Assembly: GCF_900107255.1 (NCBI RefSeq)
Contig: NZ_FNPH01000015.1
Coordinates: 1 to 62,493, forward strand
DNA: 62,493 bases
Source: Micromonospora pattaloongensis
GTDB lineage: Bacteria > Actinomycetota > Actinomycetes > Mycobacteriales > Micromonosporaceae
Direction of reading: 5' to 3'
Translations under genes and position numbers: made by a program
Shown here: positions 37,938-45,696 of the stretch, one piece after another
Layout of the letters: each line of letters begins with the position of its first letter
Position numbering within the stretch: the stretch's first letter is position 1
Notes under the pieces: model-generated
The model's input: only the letters and a program-made list of their open reading frames with translations
Told to the model about the DNA's origin: nothing
The model's database searches: none

Positions 37938-38885
37938 TCACGCCCGCGTCACCGGCTCGACGAGTCGACGCTCACGCGCGATCTCGGCGTGGAACGTGAC
38001 CGTGCACTCGGGGTCGGCGCCGGAGAAGAGGGTTCCCTCGTGCTGGACGGCCGCGGCCGCCCAGGTCAGCGCGGCCCGCAACGCCTCGTGGCCGGTGCCG
38101 CCGGCGGACAGGAAGCCGGCCAGCAGCGCGTCGCCCGCGCCGACGGCACTGACCACGTTCGCCACCGGGGCCTCGGCGTGCAGTGCGCCCCGGTCGTCGA
38201 CCAGCACCGCGCCGTCCGCGCCAAGGCTGGCCAGCACCGTGCGGGCGCCCTGCTCGCGGAGTCGTTCCGCGGCGTCGACGACGTCGCCGACGGTCTGCAG
38301 GTCGTGGCCGACGACCTCGGCCAGCTCGTGCACGTTCGGCTTGACGAGGTCGGGACCGGCGGCGAGGGCGGCCCGCAGGGCGGGTCCGGAGCTGTCGATG
38401 GCGATCCGGATGCCGTGGCGCCGCGCCTCGGCGGTGAGCCGGGCATAGAGATCGGTGGGCACGCCGGCCGGGAGACTGCCGCAGCCGGCCAGCCACGTCA
38501 CGTCGTGGGTGTCCTTGAGCGCCGCGGTGATCAGGGCCTCGACCTCCGCGCCGTCGAGTTCCGGCCCGCGCTCGTTCACCTTCGTGACGGTGCCGTCCGG
38601 CTCGACCAGGCTGATGTTGCTGCGCACGTCGCCGGCGATCGGCACGGTGAGGTGGGCGACGTCGGCGTCCCGCAGCATCTCCACGAGCTGCGTGCCGACC
38701 GAGCCGCCGACCGGCAGCACGGCGACCACGTCGTGGTGGTGGGCGCGCAGCGCGAGCGCGACGTTGACGCCCTTGCCGCTGGGTTCGCTGCGGCTGCGGC
38801 TGCTGCGGATGACGGTGCCGCGCGGAAGCTCGTCGATGAAGACGGTCCGGTCGACGCTGGGATTGGGCGTGAGAGTAATGATCAT
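37938..38885 (-). CDS. PfkB-family 1-phosphofructokinase-type kinase
   Basis: A 315-residue ribokinase-fold kinase of the FruK/LacC group, which phosphorylates ketohexose monophosphates to bisphosphates. It has N-terminal ITLTPNPSVDRTVF, PSGKGVNVALALR, KPNVHELAEVVG, and AVGAGDALLAGFL with the catalytic Asp. Its ATG overlaps the DeoR stop by ATGA. With the FGGY kinase and class II aldolase close by, it completes a route ketose, ketose-P, ketose-bisphosphate, triose phosphates. Fructose-1-P or tagatose-6-P are the likely substrates. I see no PTS gene, so a non-PTS ketose route is more plausible. Confidence 0.87.
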   Translation of the reverse strand: MIITLTPNPSVDRTVFIDELPRGTVIRSSRSRSEPSGKGVNVALALRAHHHDVVAVLPVGGSVGTQLVEMLRDADVAHLTVPIAGDVRSNISLVEPDGTVTKVNERGPELDGAEVEALITAALKDTHDVTWLAGCGSLPAGVPTDLYARLTAEARRHGIRIAIDSSGPALRAALAAGPDLVKPNVHELAEVVGHDLQTVGDVVDAAERLREQGARTVLASLGADGAVLVDDRGALHAEAPVANVVSAVGAGDALLAGFLSAGGTGHEALRAALTWAAAAVQHEGTLFSGADPECTVTFHAEIARERRLVEPVTRA

Positions 38886-39691
38886 GTCAGCTCCACCTCC
38901 AGGCCGGCGGCCCGGAGCGCTTTCAGGTCGGCATCGGGCAGGCCCGTGTCGGTGATGAGCAGGTCGATGTCGGACAGGTCGGCGTGTTTGCAGAGGCTCA
39001 CGCCGCCGACCTTGCTGTGGTCGGCGAGCAGGATGCGCCGGCGGGCGCTGCCGAGCATGAGCCGCTTGACGGCGGCCTCGGCCGGATCCGGTGTGGTCAG
39101 CCCGCGCTCCACGGAGATGGCGTTGGCGCCGAGGAACGCGACGTCGACGTTGATCTCGGCCAGCGCGCGGACCGCCCAGTCGTCGACCTCGGCCAGGGTC
39201 AGCGGCCGCACCCGGCCGCCGAGGGTCACGACGGTGAGCATGGGGTGGTCGACCAGGGCGAGCGCGATCGGCAGGGTGTTGGTGTAGACGGTCAGCTCCC
39301 GGTCGGCCGGGAACAGCTCCGCCAGCCGCGCCGTGGTCGACCCGGCGTCGATCAGGACCGCGCCGGCGGCGGGCAGGTGCGCCAGCGCCGCGGTCGCGAT
39401 CCGGGTCTTCTCCTCGCTGTAGTACGTGCGGGTGACCACGGCGGGCTCGAAGGAGAGCTGCCCGACCGGGACCGCCCCACCGTGGACCCGCCGCAACAGC
39501 CCCTGCCGTTCCAGCCCGATCAGGTCCTTGCGGACGGTCTCCTTGGTGACGTTGAGCCGGGCCGCCACCTCGGCCGCGTCGACGCGGCCCGCCGCGCGCA
39601 GCTCAGTCATGATGGCCTGCTTGCGCTCCGCGGCGTACGGCGCCCGGCGGGCCTGACCCGGGTCGCCGGGCTGGTCGACCGGGGAGGTCAC
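38882..39691 (-). CDS. DeoR/GlpR-family repressor of the ketose module
   Basis: A 269-residue regulator. The DeoR HTH lies at about 20-70 (AERKQAIMTELRAAGRVDAAEVAARLNVTKETVRKDLIGLERQGLL), and the sugar-phosphate sensor domain includes VLIDAGSTTARLAELFP and LTLGGRVRP-like blocks. GTG 39691 has GGAG 8 bp upstream. A longer frame to 39781 lacks a site. It is cotranscribed with the PfkB kinase (ATGA overlap). The likely binding sites are the direct repeats at 41264-41298 between the FGGY kinase and the aldolase. Confidence 0.9.
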   Translation of the reverse strand: MTSPVDQPGDPGQARRAPYAAERKQAIMTELRAAGRVDAAEVAARLNVTKETVRKDLIGLERQGLLRRVHGGAVPVGQLSFEPAVVTRTYYSEEKTRIATAALAHLPAAGAVLIDAGSTTARLAELFPADRELTVYTNTLPIALALVDHPMLTVVTLGGRVRPLTLAEVDDWAVRALAEINVDVAFLGANAISVERGLTTPDPAEAAVKRLMLGSARRRILLADHSKVGGVSLCKHADLSDIDLLITDTGLPDADLKALRAAGLEVELT

Positions 39692-39792
39692 GACGCGCTC
39701 CACGCGGGCTGGCGGGAGGCGCCCGGACGGGCGCCGCGAACGGTCCGGGTACGCCGGGTCGCGCCGCGGCCGCGGTCGCACGTCGTACTCAT
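39688..39792 (-). CDS. Possible 34-residue leader ORF coupled to the DeoR gene
   Basis: ATG 39792 has a strong AAGGAG upstream and opens a 34-codon frame (MSTTCDRGRGATRRTRTVRG...) whose TGA at 39688-39690 overlaps the GTG start of the DeoR gene. This GTGA arrangement is the normal coupling signal in this genome. The product is Arg-rich with no family. It could be a translational leader, or a sign that the promoter-proximal part of the DeoR reading frame is misread. Confidence 0.3.
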   Translation of the reverse strand: MSTTCDRGRGATRRTRTVRGARPGASRQPAWSAS

Positions 39793-39896
39793 GCCATCTG
39801 CTCCTTCGTCATCGCCGCGCCACTGTTACAGGTGATGATCTCGGATCGACCCCGCCGCCGGCGCCCCCTGCCGTGCCGCGCCGGGCCCGCGGGGCG

Positions 39897-41231
39897 TCAG
39901 TCCACCACGGGGAACTCGGCCGGCGTCGCGTACAGGCCGGCGGCCATGGCGGCGAACAGCGCCGCACCGCGGGCGCCGCCCTCGTCCACCGAGGAGTGCC
40001 GCAACGGGCCGAGGACCCGACGCTTCACCTCGAGCAACGCGTGGCTGCGCGCCCAGCCGCCCGTGACGACCAGCGACTGGTGGTCGCCGACGACCGCCGA
40101 CATGGCCGAGTGCACGGACCCGGCCTGGGCGGTGACCGCCTCCAGCGCCGCGCGCCAGAGGTCGGCGGGGGTGAGCCCGCTGCCGATCCCGGACACCGTC
40201 AACGCCTCATCGTCCACGCCGTCGACGCGCAGCGGCGGCGTGTTGCGGGCCAGCGCGTCGCGGTCGAGGTCGGGCAGCTCCCGCGACGTCCGCCCGAGCA
40301 GCGCGAGGATCCGCTGCAGCGCCAACCCGCCCTGGGTCCCGCCCAGCAGGCACCACCGGTCGGCCAGCACGTGCCAGCCGGTGGTGATCCCGGCGCCGGC
40401 CAGCTTCGCGACGGCGTCGCCGTCCAGTCCGATGGGGACGGTGCGGATCAGCGCCTCCGCGGTGCCGCACGAGTCCAGCTCGTCCCCGGGCCCCGCCGCA
40501 CCCACACCCACGGTCGCCGCCTGGTGGTCGTGGCCGGCCACGGTGAGCACCGCGCCGGTCAGCCGGGGGAGTCCGGCCTCCGCGGTGACCCGGCCCAAGG
40601 GGGTGCCCGCGGTCACGAGCTCGGGCATCAGGGACGCACTCGCCCCCGACCACTCCAGCGCCTCCGGCCACCAGCCGCGGCTGCTCAACTCGAGCCAGCC
40701 GGTGCGCGAGGCGAGCGACTGCTCCGCTCCCTCCTCGCCGCCGAGGCCGCGGACCACCCACTCGGCGATGTTGAGCCGGCGGGTGGCGGCGCGCAGTTGC
40801 GGATGGTGGGCGAGCAGCCACCGGTGCTTGGTCAGCGACCACTGTCCGCGCAGCGGCAGGCCGGTGTGCCGGGCGAAGCGGTCGTCCCCGATGGCGGCTT
40901 TCAGGTCGTCGACCTCGGCGCCGTCGCGGGTGTCGTGCCACGCGATGACCGGTCCCAGGGGCGCGCCCCGCCCGTCCAGCAACACGCCGGACTCGCCCAT
41001 GCTGGTGACGCCGACGGCCGCGACCGCGCCCTCCGGCGCGTCGGCCAGTGCCAGCGCCAACGCCTCGCGGGCGGAGTCGAGCACGGCGTTGGGGTCCATC
41101 TCGGCGCCCTGCGCCGTGGTGGTCCACGGCGTGACGGAACGGCCCTGCGCGACCGGCTGGCCGGCCGCGGTGAAGACCACGGCCTTGCTGCTGGTGGTGC
41201 CGACGTCCAAGCCGACGAGCAACGGGATCAT
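39897..41231 (-). CDS. FGGY-family carbohydrate kinase
   Basis: A 444-residue sugar kinase of the xylulokinase/gluconokinase superfamily. The N-terminal phosphate-binding motif is LVGLDVGTTSSKAVVF. GVTSMGESGVLLD and IAWHDTRDGAEVDDL match the FGGY_N sugar-binding region. Later blocks are AGHDHQAATVGVG and the C-terminal GGWARSHALLEVKRRVLGP. ATG 41231 has GAGGAG upstream. Its residues near the sugar site do not tell me whether it acts on a ketohexose, pentulose or polyol. It is divergent from the aldolase gene, with DeoR-type repeats in the spacer, so it likely phosphorylates the entry substrate of the ketose module. Confidence 0.88.
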   Translation of the reverse strand: MIPLLVGLDVGTTSSKAVVFTAAGQPVAQGRSVTPWTTTAQGAEMDPNAVLDSAREALALALADAPEGAVAAVGVTSMGESGVLLDGRGAPLGPVIAWHDTRDGAEVDDLKAAIGDDRFARHTGLPLRGQWSLTKHRWLLAHHPQLRAATRRLNIAEWVVRGLGGEEGAEQSLASRTGWLELSSRGWWPEALEWSGASASLMPELVTAGTPLGRVTAEAGLPRLTGAVLTVAGHDHQAATVGVGAAGPGDELDSCGTAEALIRTVPIGLDGDAVAKLAGAGITTGWHVLADRWCLLGGTQGGLALQRILALLGRTSRELPDLDRDALARNTPPLRVDGVDDEALTVSGIGSGLTPADLWRAALEAVTAQAGSVHSAMSAVVGDHQSLVVTGGWARSHALLEVKRRVLGPLRHSSVDEGGARGAALFAAMAAGLYATPAEFPVVD

Positions 41232-41263
41232 CGACGACTCCTCGACTTGTGAAGCATTGCGCC

Positions 41264-41298
41264 GTTGCGTTTCGCTGGTTAGCGTTGCGTTTCGTTGG
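41264..41298. promoter_or_regulatory. Paired direct repeats, probable DeoR operator
   Basis: GTTGCGTTTCGCTGG (41264-41278) and GTTGCGTTTCGTTGG (41284-41298) are 15-bp direct repeats with 14 matches and a 20-bp period. TTTCG-type direct repeats are the usual target of DeoR/GlpR regulators. They sit in the 167-bp spacer between the divergent FGGY kinase and aldolase genes. Confidence 0.65.
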
Positions 41299-41398
41299 AG
41301 TTCTGTCAAGAGCGCGACGAGCCGGGGTTGTCGGCCACGGATCTTCGTCCCGCCCCGCCGTCCCCGGCCCCGTCCGGTCGTCACCCCGGAGGCAGCAG

Positions 41399-42262
41399 AT
41401 GCCGCTAGTCACCACCCAGACCCTCATCGACGACGCTCGCGCGCAGCGGATCGGCGTGGGCGCCTTCAACGTCATCACGCTCGAGCACGCCGAGGGGATC
41501 GTGGCCGGCGCGGAGCAGGCCGGCGCGCCGGTGATCCTGCAGATCAGCGAGAACGCGGTGAAGTTCCACGGCGGCCGGCTCGCGCCGATCGCCGCCGCCG
41601 CGGCCGCGGTCGCCGCCCAGGCCGCCGTGCCGGTCTCGCTCCACCTCGACCACGTCGAGGACACCGCGCTGCTGCACCAGGCCGCCGACGCCGGGATGAG
41701 CTCGGTCATGTTCGACGCGTCGCACCTCGACTACGAGGACAACGTCGCCGCCACGCGGGCCGCCGCCGAGTGGGCGCACGAGCGCGGCCTGCACCTGGAA
41801 GCCGAGCTGGGCAAGGTGGGCGGTAAGGACGGCGCGCACGCGCCGGGCGTCCGGACCGATCCGGGGGAGGCCGCGGCGTTCGTCGCCGCCACCGGCGTGG
41901 ACTCGCTCGCGGTGGCGGTCGGCAGCTCGCACGCGATGACGACCCGCACGGCCCGGCTCGACCACGAGCTCATCGCCCGGCTGCGGGACGCGGTCCCGGT
42001 GCCGCTGGTGCTGCACGGCTCGTCCGGGGTGGCCGACGCCGAGCTGCGCGGCGCCGTGGCGGCCGGCATCGTGAAGGTGAACATCGGCACGATCCTGAAC
42101 GTGGCGTTCACCGGTGCCGTCCGGGCGACGCTGACCGACCCGAAGCTCGTCGACCCGCGCAAGTACCTCGCGCCGGCGCGCACCGAGATCGCCGCAGTGG
42201 TGCAGCGGATGTTGGGCCTGCTCAATACGGTGGACGGCCCGCTCGCCGAGACCGACGCCTGA
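41399..42262 (+). CDS. Class II fructose/tagatose-bisphosphate aldolase family protein
   Basis: A 287-residue zinc aldolase that cleaves ketose bisphosphates to dihydroxyacetone phosphate and glyceraldehyde 3-phosphate. The family blocks are GVGAFNVITLEHAEGIV, HLDH with catalytic Asp84 and Zn ligand His85, VMFDASHLDYEDN, AVAVGSSHAM, LVLHGSSGV, and VKVNIGTILN. ATG 41399 has GGAGG 7 bp upstream. The length of about 285 suits the GatY/KbaY/AgaY and catabolic Fba group. It is the last step of the ketose module and is followed by a hairpin before the importer promoters. Confidence 0.9.
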   Translation: MPLVTTQTLIDDARAQRIGVGAFNVITLEHAEGIVAGAEQAGAPVILQISENAVKFHGGRLAPIAAAAAAVAAQAAVPVSLHLDHVEDTALLHQAADAGMSSVMFDASHLDYEDNVAATRAAAEWAHERGLHLEAELGKVGGKDGAHAPGVRTDPGEAAAFVAATGVDSLAVAVGSSHAMTTRTARLDHELIARLRDAVPVPLVLHGSSGVADAELRGAVAAGIVKVNIGTILNVAFTGAVRATLTDPKLVDPRKYLAPARTEIAAVVQRMLGLLNTVDGPLAETDA

Positions 42263-42267
42263 CCCGT

Positions 42268-42300
42268 GCGGGCGCCGTCGGGCAGCCACGACGCGCCCGC
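42268..42300 (+). terminator. Probable terminator after the aldolase gene
   Basis: GCGGGCGC and GCGCCCGC pair over 8 bp around a 17-base loop, 6 bp after the stop. The large loop makes it moderate evidence only. Confidence 0.45.
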
Positions 42301-42322
42301 GGAGATCGGTCCGCGCGGGCCC

Positions 42323-42378
42323 TTGACATGTTTCAGGCGCGTGTCTACCTTCTAACCACCATGTGACATCGATTACCT
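42323..42378 (+). promoter_or_regulatory. Promoter 1 plus LacI-type operator (copy 1)
   Basis: TTGACA (42323-42328), a 17-bp spacer and TACCTT (42346-42351) form a good sigma-70-type promoter. The 16-bp element GTGACATCGATTACCT (42363-42378) begins 11 bp after the -10, covering the likely transcription start. The core ATCGAT is palindromic, as in LacI-family sites. The same element recurs at 42728 and 51921. Confidence 0.7.
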
Positions 42379-42684
42379 GGTGCCTCACGGCGATGAGTCA
42401 GGAGGGCTCCGGACGCGGCGGACCAGCCGATCCGGACAGACGGACACCACGCTGATCCGCGGTCCGCCTCCGCCCCCCGAATCGTCCCGATGTCTGGGCT
42501 CGGTGCAGGGGCGCACCTCGCGCGCCTGCGCTCGGTCCCGGGCGGCGCGCGTCGGTCGATGCGCGCCAGTTTGGTGACCGGGACGGGAAGGTCATGATCT
42601 TCCCGGTCGGTGACCCTGACGCTGTGTCGCTTCGCGGATGTCGTGGCGTACGAGGCCACGGTAGGACCCGATCTTGGAAGAGGG
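42379..42684. other. Gene-free spacer between two promoter-operator copies
   Basis: About 300 bp downstream of promoter 1 with no convincing gene. It would be a long untranslated leader of the importer transcript, or the template of a short non-coding RNA if transcription stops before promoter 2. I see no clear terminator or known RNA motif in it. Confidence 0.3.
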
Positions 42685-42743
42685 TTGACATGCCGGTAAA
42701 TGGCACGTGACCAGCTCGTTGACGGTCGTGACATCGATTACCT
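42685..42743 (+). promoter_or_regulatory. Promoter 2 plus LacI-type operator (copy 2)
   Basis: TTGACATG at 42685 matches the start of promoter 1, and the identical 16-bp operator lies at 42728-42743, in almost the same phase. No good -10 hexamer is visible at the expected place (TGACCA at 42708 is poor), so this promoter may be weak. It lies 212 bp before the importer's first gene. Confidence 0.6.
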
Positions 42744-42954
42744 TGCTGGTTCCCGACCGTGGTCCCGCGTAGGTCATCCGCAGACAGCACGTCGACACCG
42801 GCGACGGAGTGTTCGCACGCCGACCCCGGTGACGGCTTCGCCAGGCCTTCGCCGACGGCCTCCCGGTTTCCGGGGGCGCCCGCCCGGCACGCATCACCGG
42901 CCGACAGGCCGATCCCTGCATCACGCATATTTGTTAGCGAAAAGGACGAACCAG

Positions 42955-43995
42955 ATGCGAGTTTTCGACGCGAAGATGACGCGGCGCGCGTCGTTGTCCC
43001 TGGGCGCGGCGGCCGTCCTGGCCGCCGTCGGGGCATGCTCCTCCGGGTCCAAGTCGGGCAGCGGCTCGGGTGACAAGATCGGCTGGTCGGTGGCTTACTT
43101 CGACCACCCCGTCTACCAGCTGATGATGAAGGGGGCCAAGGAAGAGGCCGCCAAGCTGGGTGTCGAGGTCATCTTCGCCGACGGCAAGAACGACCCGGCC
43201 GTCCAGACCCAGCAGCTCAACAACTTCCTGGCGCAGAAGCTCGACGGCATCATCCTCACCCCGGCGGTGTCGGACCCGATGATCCCGGCCATCAAGAAGG
43301 TCAACCAGGCCAAGGTGCCGTTCGCGGTCGTCGACCGGCGGATGGAGACCAAGGGCTCCGGCATCAAGTGGGACTTCCTGGTCAGCTGGGACATGGTCAA
43401 GTCGGGCACCGTCGGTGGCGAGCAGATCGTCAAGGCGCTGAACGGCAAGGGCAAGATCGCTGTCGTCGAGGGCACCGCCGGCGCGGGCTCCACGGTCGAC
43501 CGGGGTGGCGCGTTCTACAAGGTGATCGCCGCGAACCCGGGCATCGAGGTCGTCTACAAGGCGGACGGCAACTTCACCCGCTCCGGTGGCCAGCAGGTGA
43601 CCGAGGCGATCCTGCAGCGCTTCCCCAAGGGCCAGCTCGACGCCATCTACTACATGGCGGACGAGATGCTCTTCGGTGGCATCCAGGCGATCAAGAACGC
43701 CGGCCGCCGCGACGACCTGAAGATCGTCAGCTGCGACGGCGACAAGAACGCCCTCGACATGCTGCGCAAGGGCGAGATCGACTACGACGGCATCTTCTTC
43801 CCGCAGGACGAGGGCGTCATCGGCACCCGCCTGATGACCCAGCTACTCAAGGGCGAGAAGCCGGACTTCGCCAACCAGGAGCACGAGGGCCGCAAGGCCG
43901 CGCTCGAGGAGCACGAGGGCATGGTCTGGGTCAAGCCGGACTTCTTCGGCGTCGACCCCAGCAACATGAACGACCCGCAGTTCGTCGGCTGGTAA
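42955..43995 (+). CDS. CUT2 sugar ABC transporter substrate-binding lipoprotein (RbsB-like)
   Basis: A 346-residue extracytoplasmic lipoprotein. Signal MRVFDAKMTRRASLSLGAAAVLAAVGAC ends in lipobox Cys28. A Ser/Gly linker follows, then the two-lobed fold with IGWSVAYFDHPVYQLM, LDGIILTPAVSDPMIPAI and DRGGAFYKVIAANPGIEVV. ATG 42955 is preceded by AAAGGACG. First gene of an importer operon with ATPase and two permeases, controlled by the promoters at 42323 and 42685. The ligand is a sugar, cyclitol or glycoside that cannot be named from sequence. Its position suggests it feeds the ketose module or the GMC oxidoreductase. Confidence 0.88.
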   Translation: MRVFDAKMTRRASLSLGAAAVLAAVGACSSGSKSGSGSGDKIGWSVAYFDHPVYQLMMKGAKEEAAKLGVEVIFADGKNDPAVQTQQLNNFLAQKLDGIILTPAVSDPMIPAIKKVNQAKVPFAVVDRRMETKGSGIKWDFLVSWDMVKSGTVGGEQIVKALNGKGKIAVVEGTAGAGSTVDRGGAFYKVIAANPGIEVVYKADGNFTRSGGQQVTEAILQRFPKGQLDAIYYMADEMLFGGIQAIKNAGRRDDLKIVSCDGDKNALDMLRKGEIDYDGIFFPQDEGVIGTRLMTQLLKGEKPDFANQEHEGRKAALEEHEGMVWVKPDFFGVDPSNMNDPQFVGW

Positions 43996-44011
43996 GCCAC
44001 CCGTTCTGCAT

Positions 44012-44073
44012 CGCGGATCGCGATCCGCGGCCGCCCTTTCCGCTCGCCGTCGTCGGCGGCGAGCGGAAAGGGC
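44012..44073 (+). terminator. Two stacked stem-loops between binding protein and ATPase genes
   Basis: CGCGGATCG/CGATCCGCG (44012-44029) is a perfect 18-bp palindrome. Directly after it, arms 44033-44049 and 44057-44073 form a perfect 17-bp stem with a seven-base loop. They follow the binding-protein stop and precede the ATPase gene, so they probably act as a partial terminator and 3'-end stabiliser. Such elements raise binding-protein levels over membrane subunits. Confidence 0.65.
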
Positions 44074-44121
44074 CCTTTACCGACCGACCGCCAACGGGAG
44101 CACGAGAAAGGGAGCGTGCCC

Positions 44122-45696
44122 ATGGTCGCTTCATCGACTCCACAGCCCCTCCTGCGCATGGAGGGCATAACCAAGTCGTACGGGAACGTCCAGGTGCTCC
44201 ACGGCGTCGACCTCGAGGTCGGGCGCGGCGAGGTGCTGGGACTGCTCGGCGAGAACGGCGCCGGTAAGTCGACGCTGCTGAACGTCCTCAACGGCGTCAT
44301 CGGCAGAGAGGGCGGCTCGGTCCTGATCGACGGGCAGCCGGTGGAGTTCGCCGGCCCGAAGCAGGCGCAGGAGGCCGGCCTGGCCTTCATCCACCAGGAA
44401 CTGAGCGTGCTGCCGTACCTCAGTGTCGCGGAGAACATCTTCATCGGCCGGCTGCCCCGGCGCAAAGGGATGCCCTGGCTGGTCGACTGGGCGAGCTGTT
44501 ACCGGCGCGCGGGGGAGATCCTCGAGCGCCTCGGGGTGAGGATCGATCCCCGGACGATGGTCGGCCGGCTCGGCACCGCCGAACAGGAGCTCGTCGAGAT
44601 CGCCAAGGCGCTGTCGATGAACGCCCGCATCATCACCATGGACGAGCCGACTGCGTCGCTGACCGAGGCGGAGATCGAACGCCTCTTCACGCTGATGCGC
44701 CAGCTCAAGGCCGACGGGGTCTCCGTGCTGTACGTGTCGCACCGGCTCGACGAGGTCGGTGAGATCTGCGACCGGGCGACGATCCTGCGCGACGGGAAGA
44801 TCGTGACCACCGTCGACGCCAAGACGACCGGGTCGCACGCCCTGGCGACGATGATGGTGGGTCGGGAGCTGTCGGAGCTCTTCCCGAAGACCGAGCACGA
44901 GCGCGGTCCCGAGACGCTGCGGGTGTCGGATCTCTCGACCCCGAAGCTCAAGAACGTCAGCCTCACCGCCCACCGCGGCGAGATCCTCGGCCTCGCCGGG
45001 CTGGTCGGCTCCGGCCGCACCGAGCTGGCCAGGGCGATCTTCGGCGCCGATCCGATCACCTCCGGCGAAATCTTCGTCGAGGGCGAGAAGGTAACCATCG
45101 ACTCGCCGGGCGCCGCCATCCGGCATGGCATCGGCCTGGTGCCGGAGGACCGCAAGCATCAGGGCGCGGTCCTGTCGATGAGCAACGCGCAGAACATCAG
45201 CCTCGCCTGCATGTCGAAGGTGAGCCGGTTGGGCCAGCTCAACCGGGGCGCCGAGCGGCAGGAGGCGCGACGGCTCATCCAGGACCTGCAGGTCTACCCG
45301 CCGCGCGCCGAGCAGGAGACCGGGCGGCTGAGCGGCGGCAATCAGCAGAAGGTGGTGCTGGCGAAGTGGCTCTTCGCCGGTTCGAAGATCCTCATCGTGG
45401 ACGAGCCCACTCGCGGCGTCGACGTCGGCGCGCGGGCCGCCATCCACGGCCTGATCAACGACCTGGCCGGCCAGGGCGCCACGATCATCATGATCTCGTC
45501 CGATCTGCCCGAGGTCATGGGCATGAGCGACCGGATCCTCGTCATGCACGAGGGGCGGGTCGCCGGTGAGCTTGCCCGGAAGGACTTCAGCGAGGAGGCG
45601 ATCGTGATGTACGCCTCCGGTCTCGAGCCGACCACCTCCGGCCCCGAGCCGGCCGTCGCGGGACTTGAGCCAACTAGAGAAGGGTCGAACGCGTGA
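44122..45696 (+). CDS. CUT2 sugar ABC transporter ATP-binding protein
   Basis: A 524-residue duplicated ATPase. Domain 1 has Walker [10 protein letters not shown], Walker B IITMDEPTASL and a switch His in YVSHRLDEV. Domain 2 has the degenerate GLVGSGRTEL, signature [15 protein letters not shown], and Walker B ILIVDEPTRGVD. A C-terminal tail has a repeated Gly-Leu-Glu-Pro motif (GLEPTTSGPEPAVAGLEPTREGS), unusual for the family. ATG 44122 is 7 bp after GGGAG. A GTG at 44116 is too close. It overlaps the first permease by GTGA. Confidence 0.92.
   Translation: MVASSTPQPLLRMEGITKSYGNVQVLHGVDLEVGRGEVLGLLGENGAGKSTLLNVLNGVIGREGGSVLIDGQPVEFAGPKQAQEAGLAFIHQELSVLPYLSVAENIFIGRLPRRKGMPWLVDWASCYRRAGEILERLGVRIDPRTMVGRLGTAEQELVEIAKALSMNARIITMDEPTASLTEAEIERLFTLMRQLKADGVSVLYVSHRLDEVGEICDRATILRDGKIVTTVDAKTTGSHALATMMVGRELSELFPKTEHERGPETLRVSDLSTPKLKNVSLTAHRGEILGLAGLVGSGRTELARAIFGADPITSGEIFVEGEKVTIDSPGAAIRHGIGLVPEDRKHQGAVLSMSNAQNISLACMSKVSRLGQLNRGAERQEARRLIQDLQVYPPRAEQETGRLSGGNQQKVVLAKWLFAGSKILIVDEPTRGVDVGARAAIHGLINDLAGQGATIIMISSDLPEVMGMSDRILVMHEGRVAGELARKDFSEEAIVMYASGLEPTTSGPEPAVAGLEPTREGSNA

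Noticed and set aside
42379-42684. Short open frames between the two importer promoters
   Set aside because: None has a ribosome site or recognisable sequence. For example, the 20-codon frame at 42393 has no Shine-Dalgarno.
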